7,362 bases of DNA from Geminicoccaceae bacterium (GCA_030824835.1 JAPJRA010000108.1:1507-8868); one strand, 5' to 3'; positions 1 through 6,954 are shown, counted from the stretch's first letter. The notes: generated from the sequence alone by a model not told the origin. Translations and numbers: made by a program.

Positions 1-21
1 TCGGCGCTCGGTGTGAGCCAT
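1..21 (-). CDS. Probable start of the next gene of the minus-strand operon (partial)
   Basis: An ATG at 21-19 on the minus strand opens seven codons (M-A-H-T-E-R-R) that run off the window. It lies 14 bases after the flippase stop codon, and a GGAG ribosome-binding-like motif sits about 9 bases before it. The spacing matches the close packing of the other minus-strand genes, so the operon probably continues. Seven codons cannot identify a product. The call rests only on position, the Shine-Dalgarno-like motif and the open frame. Confidence 0.4.
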
Positions 22-35
22 CGGTCGTGGCTCCA

Positions 36-1313
36 CTAGGGCGCTGCAGCAGGAACGGGACGATCGGCCGGGCGACCGAAGCGGCGGCGCAGAATCAGCA
101 GCAACACGACCAGCGCCGCGGTTTCCCCGGCGGCAACCGCGAGCACCGTGGTGGTAGCCGTCCCGAACGCCACCGCCAGGACCAAACCCGCAAACACGGT
201 GACCATCGCGACCGCGCTGGCATAGAACGCCTCGCGGAAGATGGGCACGCATTGCGCTTCGAGACTGTAGATCGAGCGGAGCAGGCCAAACAGCGTAGCG
301 ATTCCCCAAAGCGGCACCACCGCCTGCAGGCCGTGATAGGCAGGCGGCAAGACGTGCGCGGCAAGAATGGGCCAACAGAACCACAAGGCGATCAGATACA
401 GGAGCGTCGCCACGGCGAAGCCGAGGGCACTGAGATGGGCGTAGCGCACGGCTGCCGCGACACGTTGCTGGGCAAACATGTGGGCCATGGCCGGGCGGGC
501 GATCTTGGCCCAGGCACTCGCCAGCAGACCGATCGGCCGCAAGAGCATCAGTGCGGCTTGGATGATGCCTAGGTCGGCCACACTGAAGAAGGCGCTGACC
601 GCCGCGACATGACCGCGGGTCTGCATCTCGGCGGCGCCGGCCCCCAACAGCGCCCAGCGGCCATGGTCCTGCCAGAGCGCGCGCATGCGGCGGCGAACCC
701 CTCGATCCATACGCAGCGCGAAATCCTTGCGACGCGACAGCAATGTCGGCAGCAAGGCGACCCCAGAAGCCACGGCCAGCGCAGCCAGCACCAGCGCGAG
801 GTCGACCTCGACGTGGAGGACGACGGCGCCTGCAATGATGGCCAGGACGATGCTTGCGTGCACGAAGTCGTTCATCACCGCATGCCCGACCTCAAACACC
901 GCGAAATGATAGGTGCGGACATGCTCGCGGCAGACGTGCAGGGCCACGAACGATCCCGCCAGAAGCGCCACCGTCACGCCCGTCGCCGCGGAGAGCAGGG
1001 CAAAGCCGACAGCAGTCGCCAGGCCCGCACCGAGGGCTACCGCCAGCGCGATGGCCCAAGCGGTAGCCAGGACCTCGCTCCTCTCCGCTTCCTCGGTCGC
1101 GCGGGCCTGCATCAACGGCAGCTGCGAGCCGGCCAGCGCCTGGTGCAGCGCCAGTCCGGTGAGCGAGATGCTGGTGACGATCGCAAAGACGCCGAACGAA
1201 GCAGGCGGCCAGCGGCTGATCAGCCAGAAACTCAGCCCCAGATTTGCGGCACTGACCAGTACCTGATCGACCAGCGACAGCATGAGCGGGCTGCGCAGCC
1301 GGTCGAGCTTCAC
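36..1313 (-). CDS. Wzx-like polysaccharide flippase / oligosaccharide transporter (MOP superfamily)
   Basis: Predicted integral inner-membrane protein of 425 residues that would move lipid-linked sugar units from the cytoplasmic to the periplasmic face. The sequence is a series of long hydrophobic segments (about 12) separated by short basic loops. It starts with a typical MOP-type N-terminus (LSLVDQVLVSAANLGLSFWL), continues through an Ala/Val/Leu-rich body, and has basic cytoplasmic loops such as LLSRRKDFALRMDRGVRRRM in the middle; the tail is LLLILRRRFGRPADRP. The length is that of Wzx/RfbX-type proteins. The chosen start is GTG at 1313, because its GTGA overlaps the TGA of the upstream GT4 gene by four bases, a common arrangement for coupled genes. 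The same frame stays open 97 codons further upstream, but that stretch lies inside the GT4 gene and is rich in Arg, so it is an antisense-free shadow. An ATG at 1283 is an alternative start. Family membership comes from topology and general resemblance, not from a catalytic motif. A MATE-like exporter of another substrate is possible but less likely here. Confidence 0.8.
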   Translation of the reverse strand: MKLDRLRSPLMLSLVDQVLVSAANLGLSFWLISRWPPASFGVFAIVTSISLTGLALHQALAGSQLPLMQARATEEAERSEVLATAWAIALAVALGAGLATAVGFALLSAATGVTVALLAGSFVALHVCREHVRTYHFAVFEVGHAVMNDFVHASIVLAIIAGAVVLHVEVDLALVLAALAVASGVALLPTLLSRRKDFALRMDRGVRRRMRALWQDHGRWALLGAGAAEMQTRGHVAAVSAFFSVADLGIIQAALMLLRPIGLLASAWAKIARPAMAHMFAQQRVAAAVRYAHLSALGFAVATLLYLIALWFCWPILAAHVLPPAYHGLQAVVPLWGIATLFGLLRSIYSLEAQCVPIFREAFYASAVAMVTVFAGLVLAVAFGTATTTVLAVAAGETAALVVLLLILRRRFGRPADRPVPAAAP

Positions 1314-2446
1314 GTCAGCCCCAAATCGCGGTTGTAGCGGTCGATATGGACCTGCGCGGCGAAGCGTGCGGCGACCGCTGCATGGTGTGCGATCAGCCAG
1401 GCTCGCATGCGAGCATGTTCGGCCCGAAGTATCTCCAGCGCCGCCACGATGTCGTCGGTCGAGCCGGGATCGACTCCGACGGCACCTTCTATGCCGTCGA
1501 GGAAGCCGTCGACGCCGGTCCCACGCGAATAGAGAATCGGCACACCACTGAGTAGGGCCTCCACATACACCATGCCGAAAGTCTCGTTGTGGCTCGGCAG
1601 GCACATCGCACCGTACCCGGGCAGCTTGGCCAGCAGCTCCGCCCGCGGCAACGGACCGAGCAGCCGGGCCCGGCCGCGCAGGCCGGCAGCGTCGATCAGT
1701 GCCTCGATCTGCCGGATGCTCGCCGGCAGGCCGCGCCCGATGATGTCCAATGTGACACCAGCGTGCCGACAGGCGAGTTGGGCGAACGCGGCGAGCAGCC
1801 GGTCGAGGCCCTTCTTCGCAAAGACATCGAGGTGGAGGATGCTCACCAGCCGATCGGCATCCGGGATCTGGTTCGGGGCGAGGCTGGTGCCGTCACAGAA
1901 GTTGGGCAGCAGCCTCCCGCGGCTGTGTGGAGCGTCGAGGCGACGCTCGATGACCGGGCGTATCCAGGCCGAGACGTAGTAGAGGCGCTGGCAATGCTGG
2001 GCGATGCGCCGAAACAGCGGCAGGTAATGCGGCAGATATTTCAGCGTCAACCGTTCCGAATCGCCACGCACGGAACAGACCAGCGGCACGCCGAGCCGGC
2101 GTGACAGGTAGTAGCCGGCAATGCCCTCATAGCACAGCTTGTGCGCATGGATGAGATCCACCGTCATATGTCGCTGGGCCAGCAGACGTCGTACGCGGCG
2201 GACGACGATGGCCATCGACAGTTGCAGGAGCAGGCCCTTTGGCAACCCCCAATAGCGCATCGAAACGACGCGACTGTCGCCCGCTCCATCGCCGTCGAGC
2301 AAATTCTGGCGCCTGGGATCGGCGGATCGGGTCAACGCCACCACCACGTGGTCGACCGCAGGATTGGCCAGCACGAAATTGCGCACCGCCTGCGTGGTCT
2401 CGCGATGGTTGGCGTTCGGATAGTCCGCGGCAAGATGCAAGATCAC
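1310..2446 (-). CDS. GT4-family glycosyltransferase (GT-B fold)
   Basis: Cytoplasmic retaining glycosyltransferase of about 378 residues, expected to add one sugar from a nucleotide-sugar donor to a lipid-linked repeat unit. The N-terminal acceptor domain opens with the strand VILHLAADYPN and holds DLIHAHKLCYEG and LVCSVRGDSE. The C-terminal donor domain has the GT4 signatures ILHLDVFAKKGLDRLLAAF (about residues 203-221), LDIIGRG, and the EX7E motif in NETFGMVYVEALLSGVP, with the two Glu at about 288 and 296. The gene ends LGLT, and its TGA overlaps the flippase GTG start. The start is uncertain. GTG at 2446 begins right at the first conserved strand but has only a weak GGGA ribosome site. 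GTG at 2482, 12 codons earlier, is in frame but overlaps the strong GGGGAGG motif and cannot use it. The frame is open to 2719, but that part overlaps another coding-like stretch. Donor and acceptor sugars cannot be told from sequence. Confidence 0.88.
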   Translation of the reverse strand: MILHLAADYPNANHRETTQAVRNFVLANPAVDHVVVALTRSADPRRQNLLDGDGAGDSRVVSMRYWGLPKGLLLQLSMAIVVRRVRRLLAQRHMTVDLIHAHKLCYEGIAGYYLSRRLGVPLVCSVRGDSERLTLKYLPHYLPLFRRIAQHCQRLYYVSAWIRPVIERRLDAPHSRGRLLPNFCDGTSLAPNQIPDADRLVSILHLDVFAKKGLDRLLAAFAQLACRHAGVTLDIIGRGLPASIRQIEALIDAAGLRGRARLLGPLPRAELLAKLPGYGAMCLPSHNETFGMVYVEALLSGVPILYSRGTGVDGFLDGIEGAVGVDPGSTDDIVAALEILRAEHARMRAWLIAHHAAVAARFAAQVHIDRYNRDLGLT

Positions 2447-2481
2447 GGCTTTCGTCCCGCGACGCCGCTGCCGGCCACGCA

Positions 2482-2489
2482 CCTCCCCT
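2482..2489 (-). promoter_or_regulatory. Strong Shine-Dalgarno motif before the GT4 gene
   Basis: The minus strand reads AGGGGAGG here, directly after the TAG at 2490-2488. It is the best ribosome-binding motif in this junction, but no in-frame GT4 start codon sits at normal distance. The only start codon nearby is an out-of-frame GTG at 2478, which opens an 11-codon frame whose TGA overlaps the in-frame GTG at 2446. It may drive re-initiation, or mark a start lost to a frame error. Confidence 0.5.
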
Positions 2490-2801
2490 ACGCCCACCAC
2501 AACGAACCGTGCAGGAGGTCGGCCATGTGCGCCTCGTAGGATGCCACCAGATCGAGGGATGGACATCGAGCCGAGGAAGGGACAGCCGATCCGCAGGAAG
2601 CCCGATCCGTTTGTCGATGACGATGCAATACCCCATCCTCGGCCAGATATGGTCACGCATCGCTGCTTGCCGCATGACCGCCACGTTGCCTCTCGGACCG
2701 CCGACATCGTCACGGTCAACGATGGAAAGCACGCTCAAGGCGACAAAAACACGGAGCCGCAATGTGTGCAATGCGGTATCGAGCGCACGGTCACGGCTCA
2801 A
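2488..2801 (-). pseudogene. Unrecognised short reading frame with an apparent frameshift
   Basis: The gap between the polymerase and the GT4 gene is not random DNA. One frame starts at TTG 2801, overlapping the polymerase TGA as TTGA, and reads about 82 codons with protein-like content (RVFVALSVLSIVDRDDVGG, then HIWPRMGYCIVIDKRIGLP). My hand count gives about 70/45/67 percent G+C at codon positions 1/2/3, a coding-like pattern. After about 2556 this frame loses sense, while a second frame reads LDLVASYEAHMADLLHG and stops at TAG 2490-2488, right before a GGGGAGG ribosome site. A single-base shift in the CCC run at 2558-2556 joins the two into one 104-residue product. This is either a decayed or sequencing-frameshifted gene, or chance. 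I recognise no family, and I infer neither function nor localisation. Confidence 0.4.
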
Positions 2802-4159
2802 TCGGAAGCCGGCGAGTAATGCCGGTCGTCGGCAGCTCGTGCTGCCAATGTCAAGGCGAAAAGCAGGAATAACCATGGCGGTGCGTAACCGCGCACCAAT
2901 GACGTCTCGGTACCGTTGTGGAGAAGTGCAAAGATGATCAGCACCCAACTGGCTCGATAGACTGCGGGATCGCTCATGCGGACGCGCGATGCGGCCACGA
3001 AGCCCTGAACGACCGCCGCCAGTACCATGAACAAGCCGACCCCCCCGATCGACAGGGCCACATCGAGATAGCCGCTGTGAGCCTGATTGAGCAGATGAAT
3101 GAATGGCTCATCGGCTTTCAGGTTGGGTGAGATCGGGCCGACGTTCCAAAACGACTGATAGCCGTAGCCGAGCAGCCAGTGGCCCTGCATGGAGTCCAGG
3201 GCGAACTGCCAGATCAAGGTTCGGCCCGTGAAGGTGGCGTCGGGGCTGATCAGCGCCAACAGGCTCATGGGAGCGATGCCCAGGCCCCCGATCAGGAAGG
3301 TCAGCATCGCCGCGATGATCACCGGCAGGAGAGTGAGATAGATACCGATGCTGAGCTTGGTCAGACGGGCGAGCAGGTGGAGTGCGAGGACCACGGAGGG
3401 GATGATCACCACCATGCCCAGCGAGGTCTTGGAGTGGGCGAGCACCACAATGATCAGCCAGCCGCCGAGATAGGCCAAGTTGAGCCGCCGCTGCATGCGC
3501 GTCTCCAGGCCCGGCCGGATCGCCCCGCCGATCAGAATGGCGATCGCCGCGACGGCGCCCAGACCGTTCTTGTCATCGAACACGCCGCGAAAATCGCCCT
3601 GCCAGTCGAAGGTGCCGGGCAGCGCCACGGCTGCGAGATGGACAACCATGCCGATCGCCATCGACAGGTAAAGCATCATCAAGCACTGCCAGGTCGAACG
3701 ACTGCCGCCAACGGCGGCGACCACGCAGAACATCACCATTACCTGCAGCACCGCCCGTCGCAGCGAGATCCCCGGCGCGACGGCCCAGGTTGCGCTTATC
3801 AGCGCCAGCCCGGCGACGCCGGCGAGCCAGGAGTTGCTGACCAGCACCGTCCTTAGAGCGCGGCGCCAAACGGGGAGAATGGCGATCACCCCCAGACCCG
3901 TGGCCAGGAGCCAGAACAGCTGATTGACCAGATTGCTTTCCGAGGTTTCGGCGACCTCGGAGCTGAGCTCCAGATTGATAAAATCGGGCGCCACCAGCAC
4001 GGGGGTCAAGACGTGGATCGTGTAGAGGACCAGCATCACGGTCAGCAGGTCGGCCACGTGATCGGCGCGCAGCCGCGCGTAGCCGGGCCTCGGCCACGAG
4101 CCGGCCTTGTCTCGTCCGACGTGCAGGCTCGTGGCCGGAGAGGTGCGTCGATGGAACAT
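2798..4159 (-). CDS. O-antigen polymerase/ligase family membrane protein (Wzy_C superfamily)
   Basis: Multi-pass inner-membrane protein of 453 residues that would polymerise, or ligate to a carrier, undecaprenyl-linked repeat units in the periplasm. About 10-12 hydrophobic segments are visible. The family signatures are RGVFDDKNGLG (about residues 191-201), the periplasmic-loop motif TGRTLIWQFAL (Arg near 313) followed by HWLLGYGYQSFW, and QAHSGYLDVALSIGGVGL (His near 361). The conserved Arg and His of this superfamily are therefore present. The chosen start is ATG 4159, preceded by GGGAGCGGGG at workable distance. The frame is open to an ATG at 4276, but the extra 39 residues are Arg/Gly/Pro-rich with no hydrophobic character. 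It is the first gene of the minus-strand operon, and its stop overlaps the next candidate start as TTGA. Polymerase and ligase cannot be separated by sequence alone; the neighbouring flippase and glycosyltransferase favour a Wzy-type polymerase. Confidence 0.85.
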   Translation of the reverse strand: MFHRRTSPATSLHVGRDKAGSWPRPGYARLRADHVADLLTVMLVLYTIHVLTPVLVAPDFINLELSSEVAETSESNLVNQLFWLLATGLGVIAILPVWRRALRTVLVSNSWLAGVAGLALISATWAVAPGISLRRAVLQVMVMFCVVAAVGGSRSTWQCLMMLYLSMAIGMVVHLAAVALPGTFDWQGDFRGVFDDKNGLGAVAAIAILIGGAIRPGLETRMQRRLNLAYLGGWLIIVVLAHSKTSLGMVVIIPSVVLALHLLARLTKLSIGIYLTLLPVIIAAMLTFLIGGLGIAPMSLLALISPDATFTGRTLIWQFALDSMQGHWLLGYGYQSFWNVGPISPNLKADEPFIHLLNQAHSGYLDVALSIGGVGLFMVLAAVVQGFVAASRVRMSDPAVYRASWVLIIFALLHNGTETSLVRGYAPPWLFLLFALTLAARAADDRHYSPASD

Positions 4160-4292
4160 GTCGGCCCCGCTCCCGACCGGTTGGCATCCTGCTCGCGGAG
4201 CGGCCGGGAGCCGCACCCCGCCGCGCGGCACTCCAACCGAGCATCGCCGCACCTGTAGCCCAATCACGCTGGCCATGCGATGAACAACGACG

Positions 4293-4315
4293 GCAGGCGC
4301 CGATGACGCGCCTGC
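4293..4315. repeat. Perfect 8-bp inverted repeat, 7-base loop
   Basis: GCAGGCGC at 4293-4300 and GCGCCTGC at 4308-4315 are exact reverse complements separated by CGATGAC. The hairpin lies about 134 bases before the polymerase start. No T-run follows on either strand, so it does not look like an intrinsic terminator. It could be an operator for a dimeric regulator or a leader-RNA hairpin of the minus-strand operon. Confidence 0.6.
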
Positions 4316-4487
4316 AATGGCGTCCCGCGCAAACTGGAGCGTTCAAAATGGCTGCATCACGCCCCCGGACAGCATGGTCGCAAAGCCGATCCGCGGGACT
4401 GCAGACCCGACGGCTAGATCAATCGTTGCGGATAGAGGCCTGATGTCGCAGCTGGCGCGTTCAGCGACGAAACCCCAGGTGGTGGTC

Positions 4488-4515
4488 TTCACTTCCCCTA
4501 CCGTCCCAGTATGCT
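4488..4515 (+). promoter_or_regulatory. Weak candidate promoter for the methyltransferase gene
   Basis: TTCACT at 4488-4493 and TATGCT at 4510-4515 are separated by 16 bases. Each matches the sigma70 consensus at 4 of 6 positions. The site lies about 45 bases before the ATG at 4558. Hits of this quality are common by chance. Confidence 0.25.
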
Positions 4516-4557
4516 GCGTGGCAACACGCATGCACCGCCTGGCCCCAGGACGTGACA

Positions 4558-5229
4558 ATGGTTGATGTGAGCTCGACGTCCAAAGACAATAAGTTCCGCC
4601 GGGAGCGCGTCCGCCTGTTAAAGGCGCTCGTTGACCAAGTTCTAAGCGAGCAGAATCATTGTAGCATTATTGACGTCGGTGGGACGAATGGCTTTTGGCA
4701 CACTTGGCATGATTTCTTCGACTTTAGAAGGGTCTCCATCCTTTGCGTCAACTTCAATCCCGGTCACGCTGATTTTGGCGAGGCCAACCCCGCCGTCGTC
4801 ATGCGACAAGGGGATGCGCGGGACCTGTCGTTTGCTGCCGATGGCGCGTACGACATCGCCTTTTCCAACTCGGTCATCGAGCATGTCGGCCGTTGGGTGG
4901 ATATGGAGCGGATGGCGGACGAGGTCCGTCGTGTCGCAGGGCGCTATCTCGTCCAGACACCGTATTTCTGGTTCCCGATAGAGCCGCACGCCCGAACTGC
5001 TTTCCTGCACTGGCTGCCGGAGTCGCTCAGATACCGCGTCCTGCTCCACAGGACGTGTGGATTCTGGCGCCGTCAGGACAATGTCCGTGATGCAGTACGA
5101 ACCATTCAAGACGCCAGCATGCTGGACATCGCCCAAATGGCGAGCCTATTTCCGGACGCGACGATCCATAAGGAACGTTTCATGGGCTTGGTTAAGTCCG
5201 TTATCGCGATCAAGGGGCTTACTGCTTGA
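4558..5229 (+). CDS. Class I SAM-dependent methyltransferase (Methyltransf_11-like)
   Basis: Predicted cytoplasmic enzyme of 223 residues that transfers a methyl group from S-adenosylmethionine. Motif I is SIIDVGGTNGFW (about residues 36-47), the glycine-rich cofactor loop. An acidic motif VMRQGDARDLSF follows (81-92). Then comes YDIAFSNSVIEHV (98-110), the form usual in Methyltransf_11 proteins, and later YLVQTPYFWFPIEPH (130-144), typical of the active-site side of sugar or small-molecule methyltransferases. The start is ATG 4558, because AGGA at 4547-4550 lies 7 bases before it; GTG at 4552 is in frame but too close to that motif. It is transcribed away from the polymerase operon. Placement in a polysaccharide locus suggests methylation of a sugar or lipid-linked glycan, which is inference only. 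It uses more A/T-ending codons (TTA, ATT, CTA, AAT) than the minus-strand genes, perhaps from separate acquisition. Confidence 0.85.
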   Translation: MVDVSSTSKDNKFRRERVRLLKALVDQVLSEQNHCSIIDVGGTNGFWHTWHDFFDFRRVSILCVNFNPGHADFGEANPAVVMRQGDARDLSFAADGAYDIAFSNSVIEHVGRWVDMERMADEVRRVAGRYLVQTPYFWFPIEPHARTAFLHWLPESLRYRVLLHRTCGFWRRQDNVRDAVRTIQDASMLDIAQMASLFPDATIHKERFMGLVKSVIAIKGLTA

Positions 5230-5630
5230 CCGCGCTTTTGGCAATGAATGCAATAGTCTGCCTGTTCTTCGGTAGATTGTCCGCCCATGCCTAATCAACT
5301 GTACGTGCAAATGCGGCACGCCTCGCGACGATTCGCGCGCCATCGCCATAGTGCGCATTCACCAATGCAAGCGCCGAACTGACGGCTATCGCCGCGCACA
5401 GCCTCGGCCGCTCCCGATCTGGACCTGCCGCATGAACGATGATCCAGGTCACGGCAATGGCTGCCGACATGGCCAGCAACGGACAACCGGCACGGCCGCT
5501 GCTACCGCAACGCATCATTTCATGCTTGACGCGCTTCCTACGTGGCCTTTGCGGACATAGGCGATCCTGTCCTAACTCACGTGCCGGAACCCGTACTCTC
5601 AACTCCACGCTGCCTAGACTATATTAAAAG

Positions 5631-5668
5631 TTTATCTAAACCCAAATAACAACAACCAAACAGATAAA
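5631..5668. repeat. 7-bp inverted repeat in the AT-rich leader (TTTATCT / AGATAAA)
   Basis: TTTATCT at 5631-5637 is the reverse complement of AGATAAA at 5662-5668. A third partial copy, AGATAA, is at 5739-5744 just ahead of the GH5 promoter region. Three copies in about 115 bases of AT-rich sequence may be regulator sites, though short AT-rich words recur easily by chance. Confidence 0.35.
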
Positions 5669-5742
5669 TGTCGGTATCTCTGCGACGAGGCGCCGCACGC
5701 GCGGCATGCCATCTCTGGTCACAACCATAAAGATTAATAGAT

Positions 5743-5769
5743 AAGCTTACCCAAGCTTCAGGTTATACT
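5743..5769 (+). promoter_or_regulatory. Candidate GH5 promoter with tandem AAGCTT boxes
   Basis: TATACT at 5764-5769 is a good -10-like hexamer, 28 bases before the ATG at 5797. No good -35 hexamer lies 17 bases before it. Instead, two AAGCTT copies (5743-5748 and 5753-5758) start exactly 10 bases, one helical turn, apart across the -35 position. That layout would suit a promoter that needs an activator. No experiment is implied. Confidence 0.35.
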
Positions 5770-5779
5770 GCAGCGCAAA

Positions 5780-5789
5780 GGGGGAAGGA
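5780..5789 (+). promoter_or_regulatory. Ribosome binding site of the GH5 gene
   Basis: The purine-rich run GGGGGAAGGA ends 7 bases before the ATG at 5797. It fixes this ATG as the start, ahead of the internal ATG six codons in. Confidence 0.65.
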
Positions 5790-5796
5790 ACCACAC

Positions 5797-6954
5797 ATGT
5801 CCCAGGTTAAAATGAGACCGCTGGGACGCAGTCTGGCAGTGCTGGCCGTGGGAATGATCGCGGGTGTGCTGCTGCTTGCCTCACCGGCAAAGGCCCTCAA
5901 TGAGTTGCCTTCAGGCTATCTGAAGACCAACAGAAGCAACATCGTCGATGCCAGCGGGCGGGAAATAAGAATTCTGGGGGTCAACTGGTTCGGATTCGAG
6001 ACCCCCAATATGGTAGTCCACGGACTTTGGGCTCGTCCATTTCGCTTGATGATGGATCAGATATCCTCTTTGGGATTCAATACTATAAGACTGCCGTTTT
6101 CGAGCGCAATACTGACCGCCGGACCAGAATCCGTAAGCTCGATCCTATACAGACTTAATCCGGATCTTCAGGGCAAGTCCCCAATGGAGATTCTGGATAT
6201 GATCATTGCTTACGCGGGCACCAAAGGTCTCAAGATCATACTCGACAACCATTCCCTTCAACCGACCACAAACGGCGAGTCCAACGGGTACTGGTATAGC
6301 TCCACCCGCAGCGAGGCCCAGTGGATCGCCGACTGGCAGTCGTTGGCCCGGCGCTATGCGAACAACCCGACGGTGATCGGCGCCGATCTGTACAACGAGC
6401 CCACGGGGACCTGGGGCACGGGTGATCAGGATGACTGGGCCAGGGCAGCCAAAGCGGCCGGCGACGCGATTGGCGCCGTCAACAAGCATTGGCTGATCAT
6501 CGTCGAAGGGCTCAGGTTCTATCGCGATAATTACTACTGGTGGGGTGGTGAGCTCGAGGGCGTCAAGGACTTTCCCATCCAGCTTGCGCGGTCCAACAAG
6601 CTCGTCTATTCGACCCACGACTATCCCAGCTCCATTTGGACACAGCCGTGGTTCTCCGACCCGACCTATCCGGCAAATCTTCCCGCCGTTTGGGACAAAT
6701 ATTGGGGCTTCATCGAGGCCCAGAACATCGCTCCGGTAGTGATAGGAGAGTTCGGCTCCCGCCTCGAGACGACCAGCGATCGGCAGTGGGCGGATGCCAT
6801 GAGCCTCTACCTGGCACAGCGCAAGGTCGACTGGGTCTGGTTCTCCTGGAATGCGAACGGCGAGCCGCGCGGGATATTGTCGGAAGACTGGGAGACGCCC
6901 GATCCGACGCGGCTAGCGCATCTCCAGAGCCTGATCAACATGACGCGCCGATAG
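5797..6954 (+). CDS. Secreted glycoside hydrolase family 5 (cellulase/endoglucanase-like)
   Basis: Exported retaining glycosidase of 385 residues, expected to cut beta-1,4-glucan-type backbones. Residues 1-34 form a Sec signal peptide: a basic start (MSQVKMRPLGR), a hydrophobic core (LAVLAVGMIAGVLLLA), and a likely signal peptidase I site after AKA. A single (beta/alpha)8 GH5 domain follows: GVNWFGFE (61-68), the GFNTIRLPFS strand (93-102), and IILDNHS (147-153) with the conserved His. GADLYNEP (195-202) carries the acid/base Glu201, HDYP carries His274, and VVIGEFGS (314-321) carries the nucleophile Glu318; WVWFSWN closes the site. Both catalytic Glu are intact. There is no carbohydrate-binding module or anchor. 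The polysaccharide deacetylase gene follows after 34 bases. In exopolysaccharide loci such hydrolases often trim or release the nascent polymer; a role in foreign cellulose use is the alternative. Confidence 0.92.
   Translation: MSQVKMRPLGRSLAVLAVGMIAGVLLLASPAKALNELPSGYLKTNRSNIVDASGREIRILGVNWFGFETPNMVVHGLWARPFRLMMDQISSLGFNTIRLPFSSAILTAGPESVSSILYRLNPDLQGKSPMEILDMIIAYAGTKGLKIILDNHSLQPTTNGESNGYWYSSTRSEAQWIADWQSLARRYANNPTVIGADLYNEPTGTWGTGDQDDWARAAKAAGDAIGAVNKHWLIIVEGLRFYRDNYYWWGGELEGVKDFPIQLARSNKLVYSTHDYPSSIWTQPWFSDPTYPANLPAVWDKYWGFIEAQNIAPVVIGEFGSRLETTSDRQWADAMSLYLAQRKVDWVWFSWNANGEPRGILSEDWETPDPTRLAHLQSLINMTRR

Larger units (their letters stand above)
4160..4557. other. Divergent intergenic region
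   Basis: About 400 bases lie between the minus-strand polymerase and the plus-strand methyltransferase. I see no protein-like reading frame on either strand. The region must hold the promoters of both transcription units. It contains a perfect 8-bp inverted repeat (4293-4315) and a weak sigma70-like promoter for the plus-strand gene (4488-4515). No convincing promoter for the minus-strand operon could be picked out by eye. Confidence 0.6.
5230..5796. other. Long spacer with no convincing gene
   Basis: The spacer between the methyltransferase and GH5 genes is 567 bases long. On the minus strand a frame from 5608 to 5291 stays open for 105 codons. It includes one membrane-like segment (MSAAIAVTWIIVHAA), but has no good ribosome site, only about 58 percent GC3 by hand count over its second half, and no recognisable family; it may be a gene remnant. 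From about 5611 the base composition changes: 5611-5680 is about 31 percent G+C and 5721-5770 about 34 percent, against a GC-rich background. I see no clear intrinsic terminator after the methyltransferase. Confidence 0.55.

Noticed and set aside
27..1337. Long plus-strand open frames opposite the flippase (27-572 and 609-1337)
   Set aside because: They lie antisense to a clear multi-pass membrane protein and are rich in Arg, Gln, His and Gly with no domain; they are by-products of high GC content.
2127..2470. Continuation of the small frame from 2801 into the GT4 gene
   Set aside because: Beyond about 2470 it overlaps conserved GT4 sequence in another frame and becomes Arg/Gly/Ser-rich, so this part is a shadow.
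2447..2719. 91-codon upstream extension of the GT4 gene to the ATG at 2719
   Set aside because: The added residues resemble no GT4 N-terminus and conflict with the better coding frame in the same DNA.
3179..3856. 225-codon plus-strand open frame opposite the polymerase gene
   Set aside because: Its composition (runs of Gln, His, Asp, Gly) is typical of antisense shadows, and the minus strand has clear Wzy_C motifs.
4293..4315. Inverted repeat as a rho-independent terminator
   Set aside because: No T-run follows the stem on either strand, and the site lies upstream of both genes rather than downstream of one.
5692..5705. Small hairpin GCCGC-ACGC-GCGGC in the GH5 leader
   Set aside because: A 5-bp GC stem with no T-run is expected by chance in DNA of this composition.
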